NCBI RefSeq assembly: GCF_900141855.1
Contig: NZ_FQYU01000001.1
Span: 345,402-409,401, forward strand
DNA from: Pseudozobellia thermophila
Lineage (GTDB): Bacteria > Bacteroidota > Bacteroidia > Flavobacteriales > Flavobacteriaceae
Length of the DNA stretch: 64,000 bases
Reading direction: 5' to 3'
The notes below the pieces were generated by a model. That model worked only from the letters and a program-made list of their open reading frames with translations. It did no database searches and was not told the origin of the DNA. Positions 45,401-53,955 of the stretch are shown piece after piece; positions within the stretch are counted from its first letter, which is position 1; each line of letters starts with the position of its first letter. A program made the position numbers and the translations under genes.

Positions 45401-46237
45401 AAGGTCTACCGCAATGTTATAGGCATCCAGTCCGGTAATACCGTCGTTGGTGTTTTCGAAGAGCAGTACGTCGTTAAGCCAGACCTTGACCAGGGCCGAG
45501 CTGCCCAGACGGATGACGGCCCTACGTGCCACGGGGTTGTCGATAAAGGTCTGTGCATAGTTTACCGCCCCGCCGTATTCGGAGTGGTTGCTGTAGTATT
45601 GATACGCTTCCTTTTCCCTTCCCTTCGGCGTGTACCAATTGACGAATCCGTTGCTGTTGGCATTAAAATCGGTTTTGGAAAAGGCCTTCTCTTCCGGGCC
45701 GTATTCGGTCGCCAGCCCACTGCCGTTCAAATTTTCAAAACTACCGCAGAATTGCCACGCCTTTATGGCAGGCAGCTCGTCGTTCAACCGATAATAGGTT
45801 TCCCAGTCGTTCCGGTGTTGGGCGGCGGCGGATTTCAGGTAGCGCATGGCCTCCTTAACCGTTGGCTGCCCGATCTGGTCAAGCTCGATCGCATCGATAT
45901 TGGAAAGGATCTTTTGGTTGAAGCCCGTACTGTAATAGGTGTCGAAAAAGAAGTTGTGGTTCCACAAAGCATACAGGTAGTAATCGAAATCGGGGCTAAG
46001 GCTTACTTTTTCGATGAAATCATCGGGATTGTCAAACTTCCCTTGTTCCCCCTTTAACAATTGATGGATTAAGATGCCTTCTATTCCGGTTTGACGCTTT
46101 GCATTGAATTTTTTAACCGCCTCGTCCCTTTGGTTTTCAAAAAGCAGTTCCCAGTAGGGCCCGTATTCGCCCCTTTCTTGGGCATGGCTTAAGAACAGGA
46201 CGAAAAACGCGAGTAAAAAGAATCGGAATTGCTTCAT
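42452..46237 (-). CDS. Large exported TPR / DUF3857 / transglutaminase-like protein
   Basis: At 1261 residues this is the largest gene. It has a signal peptide (cleavage near LSHAQ), then a β-rich region (about 130-330), TPR-like helical repeats (about 350-640), a DUF3857 β-domain (about 660-870) and a transglutaminase-like cysteine-protease fold. The triad appears complete: Cys near 935 (KLGDCKDFSTLY), His near 976 (DFNHCIAKVF) and Asp shortly after (LELTD). A DUF2569-free C-terminal β-domain closes it. It is periplasmic or on the surface. Family members are common in Bacteroidota but none is well characterised; protein cross-linking or peptidase activity is inference. Confidence 0.85.
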   Translation of the reverse strand: MKQFRFFLLAFFVLFLSHAQERGEYGPYWELLFENQRDEAVKKFNAKRQTGIEGILIHQLLKGEQGKFDNPDDFIEKVSLSPDFDYYLYALWNHNFFFDTYYSTGFNQKILSNIDAIELDQIGQPTVKEAMRYLKSAAAQHRNDWETYYRLNDELPAIKAWQFCGSFENLNGSGLATEYGPEEKAFSKTDFNANSNGFVNWYTPKGREKEAYQYYSNHSEYGGAVNYAQTFIDNPVARRAVIRLGSSALVKVWLNDVLLFENTNDGITGLDAYNIAVDLPKGKNRLLIKSADQSGIAYFIARVTDLEGHALSDLEYSADYTPYVKSTAEGLLPEVITHPVEAFFLKKREQEPGNFFNVLCLANTYLRNSKYNEAKALLLPLLEKHPKSSFLRKYLIECYSKEKDYAAVTELSENIENDDKDYYLSYVYRFQGAGELFKLPVADFEEFMADFSKATDMPILQRSAELMLALRHEDQVAVRTGLNTIVEENKDQLNVLKIYLNLYSDYLNEDDRAIELLEEINANYFDYAALKSLAAFYNKQNRKDEALQLFEERYDRVRTDNIFLSDFIGYLHQYGKYAESLPYIEQMLANFPYSFVGMELKATALEQMGQKKEALEWYAKSLKHNGANTAMRKKIDDLSKAKNYFEELATPDIYEFIAENRNQGISNNYGYNYLLDETLLQLYPEGGGKSQVRYVVEITSDSGIESLKEVNLGLSGNYSITKSEIVKPDNKIVPASKSGSNLVFNNLEIGDILYVDYESSYANSGRFYKDHVDYFQFGSYHPIVKNSLKVLVPKGKEFNYKVVNGDIPYEKRSMGNYVYHKWETVNQGPLPQPENYMPSLSDIVSYVHLSTIGSWDDIANWYADLVRPQMVVNSDVETAFKKIFPEGTASLTEDEKASRIYYYIMENFSYSHVSFRQSGYVPQKPSKTIKSKLGDCKDFSTLYVTLAQMAGLKSHLVLVLTSDYGEKSILLPSQDFNHCIAKVFIDGKPQYLELTDNNLPYKSAPTSLENATALDIPNNSVKEVASGIYRLENFDHTPTVLESHMVFEIGREQHKLQIESVLRGSINSHYAGIFKEKNYEVVKKSIYEDFQGRIIEDFALDSLHSIAYDLRSPVLSYVSEMTVNEKFNEIGSLKVFSLPAVNNAYNTAIIEGDKREYPIDYLFYENADEYRSSYVIKLEEGDTFAEVPKDASYSFKKHRFEMNFDQVAQNELHVKIVAKTSKERIAPSDYKAFKTYVKSVLDAKKQLIGFKKGKVVASGKG

Positions 46238-46540
46238 AATGCAAGCGGCTTGGTTACGGTTTGGTTACTTCATAACGCTCCTTTCCCATAAATGGTATAC
46301 AAGGCGGCAATTGAAACCCTTAATCCTGCCTTACATCCGGTAGTCCCAAGGAAAACAAGGGAAAAGGGCACCTTGGCGAAATTTATATCTGGCTTGGGGC
46401 GGGCATCGAAACCGAAGGATGTCCCTGCCCTTGGCATACAATACCCCAACCTTTTGAACGTTACTGGTAAAGGCCCTTTTTCAGTTACGGGCCCCAAACC
46501 CCAAATCGGGGGGGTGAAAACCCTCTTTAAACCAAAGATC
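46238..46540. other. Intergenic region without recognised gene
   Basis: The 303 bp lie between the divergent large transglutaminase gene and a small lipoprotein gene. An open frame runs through (from 46292) but only as an upstream extension of the lipoprotein. I see a short direct repeat, GGTTACGG and GGTTACTT, near 46250 and no clear promoter or hairpin. Confidence 0.5.
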
Positions 46541-46951
46541 ATGAAAAAGTGCATATACCTACTGTGCGCGGCTGTAGTTACATTGATGGTCAGCTGCTCA
46601 ACCGACGACGACGAAATCGCCCAAGTAGCCAGTGAGGCGCAAATCAGCAACAAAACAGGCCTGTCATTCGCCAATGCCTCGGGTTTTGAGGCCGATCAGG
46701 TCATGTTCAAGCTGCGTTACGGCACCGGCCTCGAAAAGGAATACGGACAAAGCCTGGTGGGCTATAATTATGTCGAACTTCAAGAAGGCCCTAAAACCAT
46801 CTACCAAATACGGGTGTTCAAAGATGGCGAGATAATTCCCCATACGGCCTATGTCAACGATAGCTTGGGCAAGCCCGTGGAAATCAAATCGACCTCGACC
46901 ATCCAAATCAGGAAAGACCAGCTCTTACAGATACTATTGGACCATCAGTAG
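46541..46951 (+). CDS. Lipoprotein of unknown function
   Basis: The start at 46541 gives a 136-residue protein with a clear lipoprotein signal (LMVSCSTDDD, Cys19) followed by acidic residues, a pattern associated with surface export in Bacteroidota. The longer frame from 46292 would bury this signal peptide and is rejected. No family is recognised. The mature part is β-rich. It is convergent with the symporter gene, 11 bp away. Confidence 0.75.
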   Translation: MKKCIYLLCAAVVTLMVSCSTDDDEIAQVASEAQISNKTGLSFANASGFEADQVMFKLRYGTGLEKEYGQSLVGYNYVELQEGPKTIYQIRVFKDGEIIPHTAYVNDSLGKPVEIKSTSTIQIRKDQLLQILLDHQ

Positions 46952-46962
46952 GCACAAGGGCT

Positions 46963-48774
46963 TTAAAGAATATGCTCCTTCATCCTTCCCCAGGCCTTGA
47001 TCAACAAAAAGGCCGAAACCAAGGCTATGGCCGAAAGTATCAGTGCCGGAGTCGTACGGCCGTAGATCCAATAGCCCGTAGCGAACATAATGGTATAGAT
47101 AAGCACACAGCCCAACAGCATGGCGGTAATGCCCTGGGGCACACTCCACTTTTCGTCGTCCTTTTTGATTTTTTCACCATCGGCCTCGGCCTCCCTAACA
47201 ATTTTGGCCCACCCCGGTCCACCGGGTTGGATCCTCTTGTAAAAGGAGCGCAGGGTTTCCTGCGACTCCGCTTGGGTCAAAAAGGTAGCAGACAACCAAA
47301 TGACCGTGGTCACTATCACGACGAAGGGATACTCGAACCAGTTCGGGAATACACCGTCCTCGGCATTGAACAATAGGGGCCCCAAGGCCGTCGTCTTCAA
47401 TAATATCGATATGATCCCCGAGGCGAACATGGCCGTAATCTCGCTCCATGCATTGATCCGCCACCAAAACCACCTTAAGATGAATATCAGGCCGGTACCC
47501 GCACCGAAGGTCAGGAGAATATCGAAAATCTGCAGTGCATTTTCGAGGGCCAGGGCCAAAACGGCACTGAAGACCATTAAAACGACGGTCGATATCCTAC
47601 CCACGGCCACCATTTGCTTTTCGGTTGCCTTGGGGTTGATCTGCTGCTTGTAAAAATCGAACACGATATAAGACGAGCCCCAGTTCAATTGGGTCGATAT
47701 CGTACTCATATAGGCCGCTATCAACGAGGCCAACACTACGCCCAACAAGCCGCTGGGCAACTTGGTCAGCATGGCCGAATACGCCAGATCGTGCCCCAAT
47801 TTGGTCTCGTCCATATTCGGAAAGGCCTCTTGGATACTGGCGATATCGGGATAAACGACCAAGGAGGCCAAGGCCACCAAGATCCAGGGCCACGGACGCA
47901 AGGCATAATGCATGATATTGAAAAAGAAAGTAGCCCCTATGGCATGGTTCTCATCCTTGGCGGCCAACATTCTTTGCGCGATATAGCCCCCACCCCCTGG
48001 CTCGGCCCCGGGATACCACGAGCTCCACCATTGCACGGCCAAGGGGATAATAAAAAGCATGATCAGGGCATTTCTATTGCTGAAATCGGGTATGATATCG
48101 AGTTTGGTCTTGACCACCTCATTGGCCATCAGGGCGTCGATACCGCCCACTTCGGGAATATTTACCAAGTAATATGCGGCCCCAATGGCGCCCGACATGG
48201 CCACAAAGAACAGCAGAAAATCGGTATAGACAACGCCCTTAAACCCGCCTAGGGCACTAAAGGTAACCGTTATAAGCCCGGCGCCCACCACGGTCTCCCA
48301 AGGTTCGAGGCCCAGCATAATACCGCCGATCTTAATGGCGGCCAAGGTCACCGAGGCCATGGTAATTATGTTGAACAAGGCCCCCAGGTAAACGGCCCTG
48401 AACTTTCTAAGAAAACTTGCGGCCTTTCCCCCATACCGCATCTCATAAAACTCAAGATCCGTATTTACGTTCGACCTCCGCCAAAGCTTGGCATAGATGA
48501 AAACGGTCAAAAGTCCGGTTATCAAAAAGGCCCACCAGACCCAGTTTCCCGAAACCCCGTTGGTCCGTACAATGTCGGTAACCAGGTTGGGGGTATCTGT
48601 CGAAAAGGTCGTCGCTACCATCGATAGGCCGAGAAGCCACCAGGGCATGGTCCTTCCCGAAAGAAAAAACTCGGACGAATCCTTGCCCGATTTCTTTGAG
48701 ACATAAATTCCGATGCCCAGCACAATGGCGAAAAAAACGATGATAAAACTGTAGTCTAGGGTAGATAACTGCAT
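46963..48774 (-). CDS. Sodium:solute symporter (SSS family)
   Basis: This is a Na+-coupled uptake permease with 13-14 membrane segments and 603 residues. Family motifs include STLDYSFIIVFFAIVLGIG, DTPNLVTDIVRTNGVSG and the sodium-site block GLLGVVLASLIAAYMSTISTQLNWGSSY near TM8. The long C-terminal extension (about 500-603) is seen in Bacteroidota sugar or sialic-acid symporters. The neighbouring AGE epimerase makes an (N-acyl) sugar a reasonable substrate, but this is inference. It diverges from the TauE/SafE gene. Confidence 0.92.
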   Translation of the reverse strand: MQLSTLDYSFIIVFFAIVLGIGIYVSKKSGKDSSEFFLSGRTMPWWLLGLSMVATTFSTDTPNLVTDIVRTNGVSGNWVWWAFLITGLLTVFIYAKLWRRSNVNTDLEFYEMRYGGKAASFLRKFRAVYLGALFNIITMASVTLAAIKIGGIMLGLEPWETVVGAGLITVTFSALGGFKGVVYTDFLLFFVAMSGAIGAAYYLVNIPEVGGIDALMANEVVKTKLDIIPDFSNRNALIMLFIIPLAVQWWSSWYPGAEPGGGGYIAQRMLAAKDENHAIGATFFFNIMHYALRPWPWILVALASLVVYPDIASIQEAFPNMDETKLGHDLAYSAMLTKLPSGLLGVVLASLIAAYMSTISTQLNWGSSYIVFDFYKQQINPKATEKQMVAVGRISTVVLMVFSAVLALALENALQIFDILLTFGAGTGLIFILRWFWWRINAWSEITAMFASGIISILLKTTALGPLLFNAEDGVFPNWFEYPFVVIVTTVIWLSATFLTQAESQETLRSFYKRIQPGGPGWAKIVREAEADGEKIKKDDEKWSVPQGITAMLLGCVLIYTIMFATGYWIYGRTTPALILSAIALVSAFLLIKAWGRMKEHIL

Positions 48775-48826
48775 AGGGGGTGAGATGGTTTTTTGGTTAG
48801 CTGATAAAGATATTATTTTTTTAAGA

Positions 48827-48834
48827 TACTTTTG
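48827..48834 (+). promoter_or_regulatory. -7 box upstream of the TauE/SafE permease
   Basis: TACTTTTG fully matches the -7 consensus, 25 nt before the ATG at 48859. A -33 element at the usual spacing is not apparent. Confidence 0.5.
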
Positions 48835-48858
48835 CCTTTTCTCAACTAAACCCTGCCC

Positions 48859-49614
48859 ATGCCCTTAGCAGCTTCCTTCGATATTTCAATTACCGCCTGG
48901 GCCCTTGCCTTTGCGGCCGCCATCGTGATCGGTCTTTCAAAGGCGGGCATAAAGGGTATCGCCATAGTCAACGTTACCCTAATGGCCCTGGCCTTCGATG
49001 CGAAGGCCTCTACCGGAATTGTGGTGCCCTTGTTGATCGTAGGCGATATCTTTGCCGTGATTTATTACAACCGACACGCCAACTGGTGGTACATAGCGCG
49101 TTTTTTACCCTGGATACTGGTCGGTATATTATTGGGGGTGTTGATAGGTAACGATCTTGACGAGGACGTTTTTAAGATCGCCATGGCCATCATCATTCTC
49201 GTCAGTGTAGTGATGATGTACTGGTGGGACCGAAGAAAATCGAAAAGAGTGCCCACCCATTGGGCCTTTGCCGGCTTTGTGGGCACCATTGCGGGCATAA
49301 CCACCATGATCGGCAATTTGGGCGGTGCCTTTAGCAATATCTACTTTCTGGCCATGCGGGTACAGAAAAATGAGTTTATCGGCACGGCGGCCTGGCTTTT
49401 TCTGATCATCAATGTCATCAAACTCCCCCTCCATATATTCGTGTGGAAGACCGTTACCACCGAAACCCTGCTTTTCGACCTGAAGCTGGTTCCGGGCATC
49501 TTTCTTGGCGTATTTCTGGGCATACGCCTGGTAAAGCTCATCAAGGAAGACTTTTACCGAAAAATGATATTGGTGCTCACGGCCTTGGGCGCCCTAATGA
49601 TCTTGATCAAATAG
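48859..49614 (+). CDS. TauE/SafE-family membrane permease
   Basis: This is an eight-segment permease of the sulfite exporter TauE/SafE family, with two similar halves. ITAWALAFAAAIVIGLSKAGIKG opens the first half and GTIAGITTMIGNLGGAFSNIYFLAMR the second. At 251 residues it fits. The family exports small organic or sulfur anions. It lies upstream of the AGE epimerase, 58 bp apart on the same strand, so the two may share a transcript; the substrate is unknown. Confidence 0.9.
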   Translation: MPLAASFDISITAWALAFAAAIVIGLSKAGIKGIAIVNVTLMALAFDAKASTGIVVPLLIVGDIFAVIYYNRHANWWYIARFLPWILVGILLGVLIGNDLDEDVFKIAMAIIILVSVVMMYWWDRRKSKRVPTHWAFAGFVGTIAGITTMIGNLGGAFSNIYFLAMRVQKNEFIGTAAWLFLIINVIKLPLHIFVWKTVTTETLLFDLKLVPGIFLGVFLGIRLVKLIKEDFYRKMILVLTALGALMILIK

Positions 49615-49672
49615 CCTTCTTTCTTTATTGCCCATAATGGCGTAGCTTTAAGGAACCCGTAAAACCACCTAA

Positions 49673-51070
49673 ATGAACCCTTTACGTCAACCAAGGCCCT
49701 TTTTCGGGGTGTTGGGGCTAGTCGGCCTGTTTCTCGTCCTTTCCTGCCAAGAGGATCGAACCGCCTCCGATTCCCATAAGAACGCCCTGCAAGGGGAAAT
49801 CGAAACCGAGTTGAACCACCTCGTAAAGGTATGGTATCCCAAAACCATCGATACGGTCAACGGGGGCTTCTGGTCCGATTTTAACCACAGATGGGAAAAA
49901 GACGGGGAACAGAAGAAGTTTTTGGTCAGTCAGGCACGCCACGTATGGACGACGGCGACCTTGGCCCAGTTTTTCCACGACGATTCCTATACCGAAATGG
50001 CGGCCCACGGCTATCGTTTTCTCAGGGACAGGATGTGGGACAAGGAACAAGGCGGCTTTCACTCCCTACTCGCCCTCGAAGGCGATTCGCTGACCGTAGT
50101 ATCGAAGGGGAAAAGCGCCTATGGCAACTCCTTTGCCCTGTACGGCCTAGCCGCCTATTACAAGGTATCGAAAGATTCCTCGGCCCTCGATTTGGCCAAA
50201 AAAACCTTTGCTTGGCTAGAAGAACACGCCCATGATTCCGTTTACGGCGGGTATTTTGATGTGCTGCAACGGGATGGCTCGTGGATGTTAGATCTCGACG
50301 AAAACGACAAAGGCTACGATAATTTTATCCGCAAGGATTGGAAGGACCAGAACTCCTCCATCCATTTGTTGGAAAGCTTTACCGCATTATACGAGGTATG
50401 GCCCGACGCCTTACTCCATAAAAGACTCGAAGAACTATTGGTGTTGATACGCGACACCATTGCCACCGACAAGGGCTATTTGACCCTACATTTGGAACGC
50501 GATTGGACGCCGGTTTCCTTCCGCGATTCGTCCGACACCTATCGAAAAAAACACTTCTACCTCGACCATGTGTCCTTTGGCCATGACGTCGAAACGGCCT
50601 TTCTTATGCTGGAGGCTTCCCACAGATTGGGCATAACAAACGATAGCCTAACCGCCCGGAAGGCCCAACAAATGGTTGACCATGCCCTCGAATGGGGCTG
50701 GGACGAAAAAAACGGCGGCTTTTACGACGGTGGTTACTACCGGGCCGGCGGCAAGCGCAGCATCGAAAACAGGGCCAAGGTATGGTGGACCCAGGCCGAG
50801 GGCCTCAATTCATTGTTGTTGATGGCCGAAAGACATCCCCGGGAAAAACCTTATTACGCCCTTTTTGAAAAACAATGGACCTATATACGCACCAAGCTTA
50901 TCGATCACGACTACGGGGGCTGGTATCCCGAAGGCCTCGATACCGACCCCTCGGCCAAGACCAAGGCCAAGGCCCAGATCTGGAAGGCCAACTACCACAA
51001 CATCAGGTCGCTGATCAATGTAATCAAGATGTTAAACGGGACATTTGACCTGAATGAAGACGAGGGTTGA
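49673..51070 (+). CDS. AGE-family sugar epimerase/isomerase with lipoprotein signal
   Basis: The catalytic (α/α)6-barrel is of the N-acylglucosamine 2-epimerase family: WYPKTIDTVNGGFWSDFNHRW, RHVWTTATLAQFF, LDHVSFGHDVETAFLMLEA and WWTQAEGLNSLLLM contain the conserved Arg, His and Trp residues. Unusually it begins with a signal peptide and lipobox (FLVLSCQED, Cys25), whereas most AGE proteins are cytoplasmic. It may act in the periplasm on imported oligosaccharides, like cellobiose or mannobiose 2-epimerases, but the sugar cannot be told from the sequence. Confidence 0.88.
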   Translation: MNPLRQPRPFFGVLGLVGLFLVLSCQEDRTASDSHKNALQGEIETELNHLVKVWYPKTIDTVNGGFWSDFNHRWEKDGEQKKFLVSQARHVWTTATLAQFFHDDSYTEMAAHGYRFLRDRMWDKEQGGFHSLLALEGDSLTVVSKGKSAYGNSFALYGLAAYYKVSKDSSALDLAKKTFAWLEEHAHDSVYGGYFDVLQRDGSWMLDLDENDKGYDNFIRKDWKDQNSSIHLLESFTALYEVWPDALLHKRLEELLVLIRDTIATDKGYLTLHLERDWTPVSFRDSSDTYRKKHFYLDHVSFGHDVETAFLMLEASHRLGITNDSLTARKAQQMVDHALEWGWDEKNGGFYDGGYYRAGGKRSIENRAKVWWTQAEGLNSLLLMAERHPREKPYYALFEKQWTYIRTKLIDHDYGGWYPEGLDTDPSAKTKAKAQIWKANYHNIRSLINVIKMLNGTFDLNEDEG

Positions 51071-51376
51071 GATAGCCCACTTTCGCCCAAACCTATAATT
51101 TTACGGCGTAAAATTGATTTCCAAGCCCCAGAATTGTATCTTGTGGATTACGTCTTTCTGTTGAAAAATTTCGTATATACAGGAAGAATGTGGGCCGAAC
51201 GGGTCTTACGGCGTTCAAATTTTCTGTTAAAAGAACCCTTGGGCCGGCCTATACCATACTAAACTTAAGTTTAAAACGTTGGCTACTAAGGGAGCCTCTG
51301 AAAATGAGGTCTTTTCCTAGTATCAACTTCCAAATAAGGGGCGGCAAATACCATATTCGGTAAATCTTAATAACTA
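51071..51376. other. Intergenic region with a 19-bp palindrome
   Basis: The 306 bp between the AGE epimerase and the zinc protease contain no convincing gene. A perfect palindrome with one central base, AATTTTACG-G-CGTAAAATT (51097-51115), lies 27 bp past the epimerase stop. It is not followed by a T-run, so it looks more like a protein-binding site than a terminator. No clear promoter for the protease was found. Confidence 0.5.
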
Positions 51377-53944
51377 ATGAAACATTACTTCGCATACTTT
51401 ATGGTACTACTTTTAGTTACCGCATGCGGTAGTGTGGGCCCCTTGGGCAAATCGGGCAAAAAAGGCAAAGGCAAGGAGGTGGCCCTGACCAGTGCCAAGG
51501 CCTATGACCGTTTTATTACCGATGCCGCCACCTCCCAAAAAGGTTTGTTCGACGTTCACAAGGTAGGTGACAAGTTCTATTTTGAGATTCCCGACACGCT
51601 GTTGAACCGCGAGATGCTGGTGGTTACCCGCTTTATCAAAACCCCGTCGGGGGCAAGCAATTACGGAGGGGAAAAAATTTCGGAAAACACCATTCTATTC
51701 GAAAAAGGTCCCTCGAACAACATTTTTCTTCGAATCTCGACCTTGGTCAGCGCGGCCAGTGAAGACAATGCCATATCAAAGGCGGTCAACAACTCCAATA
51801 TTACCCCGATACTCGAGGCTTTTCCTATCAAGGCCCATGACGAAGACAAAGGTTCTTACCTCATAGAGGTTACCGATTTCATCAACAGCGAAAACCCCTT
51901 GCTCGCCCTAAGCCAAGATGCAAAAGAAGACTACAAGCTGCTTTCCCTGGAGAAAGACAAATCCTTTATAAAGGAGATCAACACCTTTCCGCTCAACACG
52001 GAAATAAAGACGGTCAAGACCTACAAGGCCAAATCGGGCTCCGACAAAAGAAAGGAACTGCCGGCGGCCATATTGGCCGGGGTGGTCACCTTGGAAATCA
52101 ACAATTCCTTTATCCTTTTGCCCAAGGTACCCATGCGCAAGAGGTTGTACGACGAACGCGTAGGATACTTTGCAAGCTCCTATTTGGAATACGGAGACGA
52201 CCAACAGCAAGTAGACCGCAATACCTACATTCATCGGTGGCGCCTGGAGCCCAAGCCCGAAGACTCCTTAAAATGGAAACGGGGCGAACTGGTCGAGCCC
52301 AAGAAACCCATTGTCTACTATATCGACCCCGCCACGCCCAAAAAATGGCGGCCCTACCTGATACAAGGTATCAACGATTGGCAGGTAGCCTTCGAGCAGG
52401 CCGGTTTCAAGAACGCCATAATAGGAATGGAATGGCCCGAAAACGATGACAGCATGAGTCTTGAAGATTCCCGCTTCTCGGTGCTGCGCTATTTCGCCTC
52501 CCCATTTAAGAACGCCTATGGGCCCAATGTCGTCGATCCCCGTAGCGGTGAGATCCTGGAAAGCCATATCGGTTGGTACCACAACCTGATGAGCCTCTTG
52601 CACAATTGGTACATGATCCAGGCCGGGGCTGTGGACGAGCGCGCCCGAAAAATGGAATTCGAAACGGAACTTATGGGCCAGTTGATACGGTTCGTTGCCT
52701 CGCACGAGGTGGGGCACACCTTGGGCCTACGCCATAACATGGGGGCCAGCCACGCCACTCCCGTTGAAAGGCTCCGCGATGCCAAATGGCTCGAAAAAAA
52801 TGGTCATACCAGTTCCATAATGGACTATGCCCGCTTCAATTATGTGGCCCAACCCGAAGACAGCATTCCGACCAAGGACCTAATGCCCCGTATCGGGGAT
52901 TATGACAAGTGGGCCATACAGTGGGGCTACTCGCGATTTCCGGAGGATATGTCGCCCAAGGAGGAAAAGGAAGTGTTGAGCCAAATGGTGGTCGATAGCG
53001 TTTCGGCCAATCCGCGGCTCTGGTTCGGTGGCGAAGGCCGCGATTTCGACCCGCGGTCGCAGACCGAAGACCTGGGAGACGATGCCATGCAAGCCAGTAC
53101 CTACGGCATCCTCAACCTGCAGCGCATAGCGCCCTACCTTAAAAAATGGACCCAAAAAAGCAGTAGCGACGATTATACCAACCTCGACCAAGTGTATAAG
53201 GACCTGGTCGGCCAATACAGCGATTATATTTTTCACGTGGCCAAAAACATCGGGGGCATCTACGTAACCCCGAAGACCATGGGCGAAGATGGGGAAGTGT
53301 ACCGCCCCGTGGAAAAACAAAAACAAAAGCAGGCCCTGTTGTTCTTGAACAATTACATCTTCAAAGAGCCCAAGTGGTTGCTGCGAAACGATATCTTGAA
53401 CGCCATACAATCACCGCAGTCCAAAGAGGCCGTTACCAAGACCATGGAGAGCGTGATGATGAACCTCTTGGGCGGTAGCCGTCTGAGCAGGATGACGTTT
53501 ATAAGCGAACGCTACGAAGACGAAGACCCTTATACCCCACAGGAGTATATGGACGACCTGAGCCAATTGGTGTGGGGCGATATGAACGTGTTCTACCAAA
53601 CGAACGCCTACCGCAGAAAACTGCAAAAATCCTACGTGTCCAATTTGATAACCCTGTACAAGCCCAACGAGGCCGAAGGCTTGGTCGAAGGTATCTTGGC
53701 GAAGCTCTCGGAAGGCTACACCGTCAACACCGATGTACGCTCATTGGCCTTGGACAACCTGTTGACCCTACAGGGGAAAATAAAACGCACCATTCCGGTA
53801 ATGACCGATCGCCTTACCATCGCCCATTTGAACTACCTCAAAAGGGAAATCGAAGCCGTCATCGGCGAAACCAAGGACGTAGACCCTTTGTTCATTCCTT
53901 TTCGAAGGGATGTTTCGATAAAGGGGCAGCAAGGCGAAGAGTAG
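51377..53944 (+). CDS. Zinc-dependent metalloprotease lipoprotein (DUF5117/DUF5118 type)
   Basis: This large exported protease begins with a lipobox (LLVTACGSVG, Cys17). The extended zinc motif HEVGHTLGLRHN sits near residue 441, with the Met-turn-like SSIMDYARFNYVAQPEDS about 25 residues later, as in metzincins. The N-terminal half matches the DUF5117/DUF5118 region of Bacteroidota proteases (ETKVKTYKAKSG-type β-strands). The 855 residues are normal for that group. It is convergent with the dgcA-like gene, 11 bp away. The protein substrate is unknown. Confidence 0.92.
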   Translation: MKHYFAYFMVLLLVTACGSVGPLGKSGKKGKGKEVALTSAKAYDRFITDAATSQKGLFDVHKVGDKFYFEIPDTLLNREMLVVTRFIKTPSGASNYGGEKISENTILFEKGPSNNIFLRISTLVSAASEDNAISKAVNNSNITPILEAFPIKAHDEDKGSYLIEVTDFINSENPLLALSQDAKEDYKLLSLEKDKSFIKEINTFPLNTEIKTVKTYKAKSGSDKRKELPAAILAGVVTLEINNSFILLPKVPMRKRLYDERVGYFASSYLEYGDDQQQVDRNTYIHRWRLEPKPEDSLKWKRGELVEPKKPIVYYIDPATPKKWRPYLIQGINDWQVAFEQAGFKNAIIGMEWPENDDSMSLEDSRFSVLRYFASPFKNAYGPNVVDPRSGEILESHIGWYHNLMSLLHNWYMIQAGAVDERARKMEFETELMGQLIRFVASHEVGHTLGLRHNMGASHATPVERLRDAKWLEKNGHTSSIMDYARFNYVAQPEDSIPTKDLMPRIGDYDKWAIQWGYSRFPEDMSPKEEKEVLSQMVVDSVSANPRLWFGGEGRDFDPRSQTEDLGDDAMQASTYGILNLQRIAPYLKKWTQKSSSDDYTNLDQVYKDLVGQYSDYIFHVAKNIGGIYVTPKTMGEDGEVYRPVEKQKQKQALLFLNNYIFKEPKWLLRNDILNAIQSPQSKEAVTKTMESVMMNLLGGSRLSRMTFISERYEDEDPYTPQEYMDDLSQLVWGDMNVFYQTNAYRRKLQKSYVSNLITLYKPNEAEGLVEGILAKLSEGYTVNTDVRSLALDNLLTLQGKIKRTIPVMTDRLTIAHLNYLKREIEAVIGETKDVDPLFIPFRRDVSIKGQQGEE

Positions 53945-53955
53945 CCCTCGCCCCA

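Noticed and set aside
46292-46540. N-terminal extension of the small lipoprotein.
   Set aside because: It would bury the clear signal peptide and lipobox that start at 46541.
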